28,944 bases of DNA, from NCBI GenBank assembly GCA_036397475.1, contig DASWIV010000020.1, forward strand, positions 1 to 28,944, given 5' to 3'. Made by a program: the position numbers and the translations under genes. The stretch is from DASWIV01 sp036397475. Lineage in GTDB: Bacteria > JAJVIF01 > JAPKYR01. The stretch's first letter is position 1, and each line of letters opens with the position of its first letter. Shown one piece after another: positions 23,080 to 28,944 of this stretch. Under the pieces are notes generated by a model that saw only the letters and a program-made list of their open reading frames with translations, was not told the origin of the DNA and made no database searches.

Positions 23080-23940
23080 ATGCTATGGCTCGCGCTTACA
23101 GTTCTATCCACAACATCGATCGGCGTTATCCTTAAATTATCCGAGGGCCGAGTCAAAGAGCGCCTGACGATGCTGCTCTTTAACTACATTACCGCATCGG
23201 GAATCAGCTTCGTACTCTGGACCCGTACGGGAACAGGATTTTATCTCACTAAAAATTCATGGACTCTCGCACTTATCGCGGGAGTAATTTTTGCCCTTAA
23301 TTTTTTCCTCTTTTCACTTTCCGTTAAACGGCGAGGGATCGCTCTTCCCTCTATATTGATGCGTCTAAGCGCGATCGTTCCCATATTTGCCGCGATTTTT
23401 TACTGGGATGAAATCACCACATTTGTACAGGTAATCGGAACTGCGGGAGCACTTGTCGCGGCAGTGCTGATGTCGATCGGGCTTCGCGGAGGCGATCTGA
23501 AATCAGGCATTCTCAAATCACCAGCGGCAATCCTGATTATCGAATCGATCCTGCTACTGTTCTGCTTTGGACTTGCCGACCTCTCCATGAAAATTTTCGA
23601 TGAAACCGGCATCCAGTCTCAGAAACCGGCATTTTTCGCTGTACTTTTTTTCATCGCCGCGATCTCGATTGCGGTTTCAATGCTTACAGGAAAAATAGTG
23701 CCGAATTTAAAGGATTCAGTTTGTGGAATAGCACTCGGTGTGCCGAACCTGTTTTCCAGTTACTGCCTGATCGCAGCACTGAATGAGCTGCCATCCATAG
23801 TTGTATTTCCGACTGTCGCCGCAGCCACAGTAATGTTGATCATCCTGATCGCTCGGTTCATTTTCGCAGAAGAGATTGGAAGAGCGGGAGTTGCAGGAAT
23901 TATCCTGACGATCATTTCCCTCATCGCGATAAATCTGTAA
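23080..23940 (+). CDS. DMT superfamily (EamA-like) transporter
   Basis: The 286 residues give about ten hydrophobic helices in two repeats, the EamA plan. Typical features are a short outward loop after helix 1 (SEGRVKERLTMLLFNY), the conserved RLSAIVPIFAAIFYWDEITT at about helix 4, and at the end of repeat 2 FPTVAAATVMLIILIARFIF followed by AEEIGRAGVAGIIL. DMT proteins export or import small metabolites; the substrate cannot be told. It follows the nitroreductase by 12 bases without its own clear ribosome site. It ends two bases from the end of the facing glycosyltransferase gene, with no terminator between them. Confidence 0.9.
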   Translation: MLWLALTVLSTTSIGVILKLSEGRVKERLTMLLFNYITASGISFVLWTRTGTGFYLTKNSWTLALIAGVIFALNFFLFSLSVKRRGIALPSILMRLSAIVPIFAAIFYWDEITTFVQVIGTAGALVAAVLMSIGLRGGDLKSGILKSPAAILIIESILLLFCFGLADLSMKIFDETGIQSQKPAFFAVLFFIAAISIAVSMLTGKIVPNLKDSVCGIALGVPNLFSSYCLIAALNELPSIVVFPTVAAATVMLIILIARFIFAEEIGRAGVAGIILTIISLIAINL

Positions 23941-23942
23941 TC

Positions 23943-25115
23943 CTACGGAATCCGGATTCGCTGTCCTTTTTTCAATTCCTCTTTTGAATAAAAAGTATCC
24001 CGCCAGATTATTCCGCCCCGTCGATATCCAACCCACGCACCCCTTACAAGAATATAAGCCATAATCGCGACACAGACCGGATACACCAGCCCAACCCATA
24101 TGCTCCCATGTCCCCATTTCGACATCGCTACATTTACCGATATAGCCATGATTAGAAGAAGCATCCCTGCCATCCTGAATTCGGGTGTCGGTCCAATTGC
24201 CATAAGTAAAACCGGAGCAAGTTCAACAACAAAAAATATCGCGGCCGATAAAAATCCGGTAATGACGGAATATCCTCCGTGGGTCGCGTACGATCCCCTC
24301 TCTAGCCCGTTAATCATTTCTCTGAGCGATCCGTACCAGTTCACGGTCATGTAATCGCCCGCGCCAAGCACGCCGCATTTACCTCCATGTTTCGCGATCA
24401 TTATCCCGAGCGCGACATCGTCTGCAAGATCCATCTTCAGCCAGTCGAATCCCTCTGTCCTTTCAAACGCCGATCTCCTGACCAGATTGAATCCGCCTAT
24501 TCCAGTGAACGGGCGGAATTTTGTCCACCCGACAGCCCATAACCTGCCTGACACCATGTATGTCCTGACGAACAGGTTGAACATGGCGTTTAGCAGAAAA
24601 TTGTCGCCCCATAACGACGCTGCCACTCCAAGCTGATCGAGGCCGTTACTCTCCAGATGCGCGACCGCCGCCTTCACTGCGTCCGGCGAGTAAAAGACAT
24701 CGGCGTCTGTGAAAAGTAATAATTCACCATTGGCATGCTTTACGCCTTCATTCAACGCATTCTGCTTTCCCATCCAGCCATCGGGTAATTCATCAATCCT
24801 CACATTCTTCAGATTCGGATTCCTCTTCTTTAATCGCTCAATTATTTCGGGGGTGGAATCTGAAGACCGGTCATCAACAATAATAATTTCAAAATCCGGG
24901 TAATCGGAATTCAGCTTCGACTCCGTAGCAGCCTCAAGTCCATTCTCCTCATTCGACGCCGCAACAATAACGGATACTTTCGGATAATTGATGTCGTCCG
25001 AGACGTATTCACCGGTCAATTCCCCCACCCTTATTATGGTAAGCGATGTCAAGACTGTGTAGATCAACCAGTAAATAACGGCAAGAATCAGGATAACTGT
25101 AGATAAAATTACCAA
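23943..25115 (-). CDS. Membrane glycosyltransferase family 2 (HpnI/CrtQ-like)
   Basis: The 390 residues start at a TTG (25115) with GGAG 7 bases upstream. A membrane helix (about 4-28) leads to a GT-A domain: VSVIVAASNEENG (48-60), IIVDDRSSD (78-86), the family mark LPDGWMGKQNALNEG (110-124), TDADV (136-140, metal-binding DxD), and the acid pair ADD (231-233). Three or four helices follow and the tail GGIIWRDTFYSKEELKKG, typical of HpnI-like and carotenoid-associated GT2 enzymes. The acceptor, perhaps a lipid, is not shown by the sequence, and no hopanoid or carotenoid gene is nearby. The upstream gap of 100 bases is shared with the divergent subtilase gene. Confidence 0.88.
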   Translation of the reverse strand: MVILSTVILILAVIYWLIYTVLTSLTIIRVGELTGEYVSDDINYPKVSVIVAASNEENGLEAATESKLNSDYPDFEIIIVDDRSSDSTPEIIERLKKRNPNLKNVRIDELPDGWMGKQNALNEGVKHANGELLLFTDADVFYSPDAVKAAVAHLESNGLDQLGVAASLWGDNFLLNAMFNLFVRTYMVSGRLWAVGWTKFRPFTGIGGFNLVRRSAFERTEGFDWLKMDLADDVALGIMIAKHGGKCGVLGAGDYMTVNWYGSLREMINGLERGSYATHGGYSVITGFLSAAIFFVVELAPVLLMAIGPTPEFRMAGMLLLIMAISVNVAMSKWGHGSIWVGLVYPVCVAIMAYILVRGAWVGYRRGGIIWRDTFYSKEELKKGQRIRIP

Positions 25116-25155
25116 GATATTACTCCAGCCCGAATTATATATCCCTGACTCCTGT

Positions 25156-25184
25156 TTCTCATATTCCCAAATATTTTGTATAAT
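25156..25184 (+). promoter_or_regulatory. Sigma-70-type promoter for the subtilase gene
   Basis: TTCTCA (25156-25161) is followed by 17 bases and a perfect TATAAT (25179-25184), 31 bases before the ATG at 25216. The -35 has four of six consensus bases. Confidence 0.4.
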
Positions 25185-25215
25185 TTAAATAATCTGTCCC
25201 TGCCTGGATGAAGCC

Positions 25216-27147
25216 ATGAATAATAACAATATCTTCCACCTCCCGTTTCCGGTAGTGCTCTTTCTGGCGACAATTCTTTTAATCCTAATTTCATGCTCCG
25301 AAAGTTCGGTTCAAAACGCTCTCGAACCAGACCATCCTGGTAACCTGAATTACATATATCCCGATGAAAATCCAATGCTTGTCCAGTCAATGGATTATTC
25401 GGGAGGAGTGCGGACTGTGGATGACAAGCCCGCCTATGTTCCCGGACAGGTAAATGTCATCCTCTACGATGACGCTGAAGCTGAACTTGGCGGAAGTTTC
25501 TTTGACGACTGGCCAGTCTCCATCTGGCGGTCAATCCCCTGCGACTGGGGAGTCCTCCACGTCATCGAAATCCTGGACGGCTCTTCCGTTGAGGAAATGG
25601 CATCGCGATTGTCGATGGACTCTCATGTGCGGGTCGCGGAACCGAATTACTACGGATATTTCACTGAAGCGCCCTATGTACCCAACGATCCGCTCTGGGA
25701 AAGCGACACCGATCAGGGCGACGATCCACGCGACACAATGTACGAGCAGTGGGGACCTTCGAAACTTGCGGCGGATATAGTCTGGAACGATACTAAAGGC
25801 GATCCGAATGTGATTGTTGCTGTGATAGACACTGGTGTGCGATTTTCCCACGAGGATCTGACCAACCAGTACTGGATCAATGAAGACGAAATTGACGGGA
25901 ACAATATCGACGATGACGACAACGGCTACATTGACGACTGGCGAGGGTGGAATACATTTGAACACAACAATTTTCCATTTGATAATGACGGATCCAATTA
26001 TTACCACGGGACCGGATGCGCCGGTGTAATAGCGGGAGAGCAGGATAACAGCAAGGGAATCAGCGGCATCGCGCCTGGTGTAAAAATCATGGTCATCCGT
26101 GCCGACATGAACGATGGCCCTACATGTGTCGCAACTGTCGTTGAAGCATGGGATTACGCAAAAACCAATGGTGCGGACATTATCTCGATGTCCTTTATTG
26201 TCCTCTATCCAACAGTGGCGCTTGAAATCGCCGCGACAGATACGTGGGACAATGGCAACGGCCCGATCATGATGGCGTCAGCCGGAAACTATAACAATCA
26301 GGTTCCATACCCGCCTGCCATGTACCCCGAAGTCATCTGTGTCGGCGCGACAGTCCCGTTCTCACGCACGGGTACTCCTGTCGACGAGGATAGAATACAT
26401 GCGGGATGGGCTGGTTATGGATGGGGATCAACCTACGGATCGTTTCTCAACATAATGGGATTCGGCGAGCGGACGTACTCGACTTTCGGTTCCGGGGATT
26501 CGCAGTACTGGGGAATCGGACATCCATGGTTCAACGGAACGTCGTGCGCCTGCCCGACATCCGCTGGCGTAATGGCATTAATGGTTTCGTCGCATCCCGG
26601 CCACGATGGTAACTGGTACTGGGATAGAATCGAGGATACAGCCGACGATCTCAATGTTCTCGGGTTCGATATCCAGACCGCGTGGGGACGAGTCAACGCG
26701 CTGAGAGCTGTGTATGGGTCTGACAGGTGGTCAGACTACGAAGATGACAATGGTTTCATCAAAATGACCGGACCGTTTGTCGACAACGAAGCGATTTACT
26801 GGGTCGACGCTCTTCCGATTGGGGAGGAGATTTACGATTCAATCCACGATGTCGAAACGGACAATCCGTTTTTCGACGATCACGATTACTACGTGATCAA
26901 CAACACTGAAGACTCTCCACTAAGAATATATCTCGACATTTACACATGGGGTGAAAATCTCGACATCGCGGTCTATTCGGATGAAAACCTGACCAGCCTG
27001 ATAGACAGCTCAACGACCGTCAACCACGCGGACAGCAGCTACGAAGAAATTATTCTTCCGGCATTCGTCGGGATAGTTTTCCTGGACGTGTACTCACCTG
27101 CACCTGGTGGCTCAACAACCTATGGACTGATTGTCGAAAATCAGTAA
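25216..27147 (+). CDS. Subtilisin-like serine protease lipoprotein (S8 family)
   Basis: The 643 residues begin with a lipoprotein signal ending in LISC at C27. A pro-region follows (about 75-150; VPGQVNVILYDD and WGVLHVIEILDGSSVEEMAS fit an inhibitor I9-like fold). The S8 catalytic domain has D205 in VIAVIDTGV-like VAVIDTGV, H264 in YHGTGCAG, oxyanion N358 in ASAGNYNN and S443 in NGTSCACPTSAGVMAL. All catalytic residues are present. An Asp-rich segment (IDGNNIDDDDNGYIDD, 227-241) looks like a calcium site. The last 140 residues form a C-terminal beta domain with an LDIYTWGENLDIAVYSD motif, like pre-peptidase C-terminal domains. It overlaps the facing heparinase-like gene by 7 bases at the stops. 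Confidence 0.93.
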   Translation: MNNNNIFHLPFPVVLFLATILLILISCSESSVQNALEPDHPGNLNYIYPDENPMLVQSMDYSGGVRTVDDKPAYVPGQVNVILYDDAEAELGGSFFDDWPVSIWRSIPCDWGVLHVIEILDGSSVEEMASRLSMDSHVRVAEPNYYGYFTEAPYVPNDPLWESDTDQGDDPRDTMYEQWGPSKLAADIVWNDTKGDPNVIVAVIDTGVRFSHEDLTNQYWINEDEIDGNNIDDDDNGYIDDWRGWNTFEHNNFPFDNDGSNYYHGTGCAGVIAGEQDNSKGISGIAPGVKIMVIRADMNDGPTCVATVVEAWDYAKTNGADIISMSFIVLYPTVALEIAATDTWDNGNGPIMMASAGNYNNQVPYPPAMYPEVICVGATVPFSRTGTPVDEDRIHAGWAGYGWGSTYGSFLNIMGFGERTYSTFGSGDSQYWGIGHPWFNGTSCACPTSAGVMALMVSSHPGHDGNWYWDRIEDTADDLNVLGFDIQTAWGRVNALRAVYGSDRWSDYEDDNGFIKMTGPFVDNEAIYWVDALPIGEEIYDSIHDVETDNPFFDDHDYYVINNTEDSPLRIYLDIYTWGENLDIAVYSDENLTSLIDSSTTVNHADSSYEEIILPAFVGIVFLDVYSPAPGGSTTYGLIVENQ

Positions 27148-28944
27148 TTATAAATAATCCAGCCAAGTTCATCATCGTTCATTAAAGTAACGGAAGTGCC
27201 GTTTATCTCTATCCTTGCGCTTAATTCTCCTAATGAAATTTCCGCGAATGAAATATTTTGGTCGTCCGCTCTTGCCGGAACGAGCACATGTATCCACTGG
27301 CTTGATTCAACCGGCGCGAATGTCGTCCTGAAAAAACACGTTGAATCCCTTTCGTGGATATCCGATTCCTGGCGCTCGATCCTGTCTATACTTTCAATAT
27401 CGCTGGCACCCGTATAATCCAGCCGCGCTCCATTATTCATCATTACCGCCCTGCCCGCCTCAACCATATCCACAGTCCCCGGGCAATGGAATAGCAGTGA
27501 ATGCTCGGCCGGCTCGGAAAATGCGACATTGTCGGCAATTATCAGTACACCGTTTTCTGCGTAGTCAACCTCTCCCGGCTTCAGGTAAATGAAACTTCTC
27601 CTGTAATCTGTTAATGGCTCTGTTGGGTAAAGTCCGGAATTATTTGTCGTGAACTGGACGAAGTGTTCTTCGTCTTTATAGGAGGTGATTTTTCCGGGTT
27701 CGGCGAAATATTTCGGATTGTCGGGGAACAGTTCAAGGTCTTCGTAGCACCCATCGCCGACGATCAATGTGTTGTGCCCCAGACCCGCTTCATAGAGACA
27801 GTTCACGTACGGGTCCCGCCTGATGACATCCGGTCCGCCGCGACCTGGGTCAGAAATCAGAACCTCAGAGTACGCGGCAAGAATGAACGAACCCTGGTCG
27901 AGATGATTGTGGTCATATCCCGCGACACCCGATTTAAGCGCGAGATAGAAGAGATCTTCAATAGGATAGTCGCCATTGGATGGTTCGATTATTTGCCACC
28001 ATGGCTCCGGCATTATAAATCCCCACTCAAGACCTTCTATATATTGCGATTCAAAGAAGTCGGACGATGGGGAATCTAATCCTACAACCGTTCCTTTTCT
28101 TCCATATACCGCTGCTTTGAAAAATGGAATATCGCTCACCATTTCAGGTGGAGACTTTAATTTGTTCACGTATTTGTATGTATCCGAACTAAGATAACTG
28201 GAGAAATCCGTTAAGGCGTTTACTCTTTCCATGTAACTACCTACCGAATAATTCTCTGGCTCATTATCTCCAAAGCACGCGATCTGTTGTCCATCCGGAA
28301 GCGATCCCCATAGTGCCCATTTTATACTGTCTTCAAACCACGGATGCTCATACGGTTCCAATGATGTGTTTCTCTCAAGCGCTAACAGAAAATAACACGC
28401 TGATTGTCCCCAGCAGAAATCCAGGTACGTAAGCCCTTCACGCCATCCGTTCTCGGCATCAAAGGCGTCCATCGACCGATATATTCTCTCCGCGCTATGC
28501 TCCGCAAGCGACTTTGCTTCAGGGACAATGTCCATCAGTAAGATTGCTACCATTCCAGCGGTTGAGTGGAAAGTGACGTAGTAATTCGTGTCTTCATCCA
28601 TCGCCCAGAAATTTATATCGGTGTCGTATTCGGTGACCTTGTACGCAAGCGTGTGAAAGACAGTGTCACGCAATGCAGTCTCTATCATAGTGCGATCTTC
28701 ATCTGAAAATTTATCGTAGAGAAGATCATATACAGCTCCCAGAATATACGCCTGCTGCAGAAATGAGATATTCGCACCCTCAGGATACCTGACTAATTTC
28801 TGGAACTGGGTTAATTGTGGAAGACTCATCTTCACAGCATCCAAATATTTTGCATCGTCGGTTAACAGAAATGCCAATGACCACGCAACAATCGCCGCAG
28901 GGTCTGGCTGCCCACCTGTCTGAGCAACTTCCAACTCCATGTCA
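27141..28944 (-). CDS. Heparinase II/III-like polysaccharide lyase, 5' end missing
   Basis: The visible 600 codons run off the right edge; the frame stays open through the ATG at 28940, which begins mid-domain (IVAWSLAFLLTDDAKYLDAV), so the true start is outside. The first half is an alpha-toroid (LQQAYILGAVYDLLYDKFSD, then WREGLTYLDFCWGQSACYFL). The second half is the heparinase II/III beta-sandwich, with the signature SGVAGYDHNHLDQGSFILAA and LISDPGRG, then GLGHNTLIVGDG, where the His and Tyr residues form the catalytic and metal site. Such enzymes cleave uronate-containing glycans by elimination; the substrate is unknown. It is probably exported, but the signal is not visible. It meets the subtilase gene tail to tail. 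Confidence 0.88.
   Translation of the reverse strand, partial: DMELEVAQTGGQPDPAAIVAWSLAFLLTDDAKYLDAVKMSLPQLTQFQKLVRYPEGANISFLQQAYILGAVYDLLYDKFSDEDRTMIETALRDTVFHTLAYKVTEYDTDINFWAMDEDTNYYVTFHSTAGMVAILLMDIVPEAKSLAEHSAERIYRSMDAFDAENGWREGLTYLDFCWGQSACYFLLALERNTSLEPYEHPWFEDSIKWALWGSLPDGQQIACFGDNEPENYSVGSYMERVNALTDFSSYLSSDTYKYVNKLKSPPEMVSDIPFFKAAVYGRKGTVVGLDSPSSDFFESQYIEGLEWGFIMPEPWWQIIEPSNGDYPIEDLFYLALKSGVAGYDHNHLDQGSFILAAYSEVLISDPGRGGPDVIRRDPYVNCLYEAGLGHNTLIVGDGCYEDLELFPDNPKYFAEPGKITSYKDEEHFVQFTTNNSGLYPTEPLTDYRRSFIYLKPGEVDYAENGVLIIADNVAFSEPAEHSLLFHCPGTVDMVEAGRAVMMNNGARLDYTGASDIESIDRIERQESDIHERDSTCFFRTTFAPVESSQWIHVLVPARADDQNISFAEISLGELSARIEINGTSVTLMNDDELGWIIYNY

Noticed and set aside
1..28944. CRISPR array, prophage, insertion sequence, rRNA
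   Set aside because: I looked for regular spaced repeats, transposase or integrase motifs, phage structural genes and rRNA signatures and found none.

Overview
The window reads as ordinary, gene-dense chromosome of a bacterium, about half GC by eye. The proteins suggest an envelope-rich, probably diderm and heterotrophic organism: Sec and lipoprotein signals, a TolB-like propeller, a secreted subtilase, a heparinase II/III-like lyase, GT-C and GT2 glycosyltransferases, a sigma-54 activator and a flagellin-like protein. No gene fixes the phylum; an uncultivated lineage seems likely, but that is inference. There is no phage, insertion sequence, plasmid gene or CRISPR array.

Layout. (1) 1-4.5 kb: signalling and surface genes. 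These are a truncated receiver-like start at the left edge, a complete NtrC-type activator, a divergent flagellin-like protein, a secreted protein with a DUF4384-like part and a beta-rich C-terminus, and a stand-alone receiver. (2) 4.7-9.8 kb, minus strand: a compact housekeeping run in the order folD, xseA, xseB, divergent-PAP2 membrane protein, tlyA, TolB-like lipoprotein. FolD lacks its expected catalytic lysine, and the xseA start codon lies in a perfect 12-bp inverted repeat. (3) 10-12.4 kb: a small membrane protein, tRNA-Val(CAC) with its own promoter, a PduO-type cobalamin adenosyltransferase, a two-helix membrane protein, a hairpin-rich intergenic stretch and a TPR-like protein. (4) 12.6-14.3 kb: four tightly spaced plus-strand genes forming a duplicated two-gene cassette, in which a nucleotidyltransferase-fold protein is followed by a 65-68 residue protein, twice. 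This is the best candidate for an undescribed system. (5) 14.3-18.7 kb, minus strand: a PcrA/UvrD helicase and a large YfhO-like membrane protein. (6) 18.8-22.2 kb, plus strand: a membrane-microdomain locus with an SPFH-only short paralogue, an NfeD-like protein carrying a His/Asp-rich loop, and a full flotillin, closed by a strong terminator. (7) 22.2-28.9 kb: an IR-bounded MITE-like element, a nitroreductase, a DMT transporter, a GT2 glycosyltransferase, a subtilase lipoprotein, and a heparinase II/III-like protein cut by the right edge.

Working together. The folD-to-tlyA run joins one-carbon metabolism, DNA repair and rRNA modification in an arrangement partly seen in other bacteria. The SPFH, NfeD and flotillin genes probably build one membrane scaffold. 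The cassette proteins probably act as pairs. All functions are inferred from sequence families recognised by eye; no search was run.
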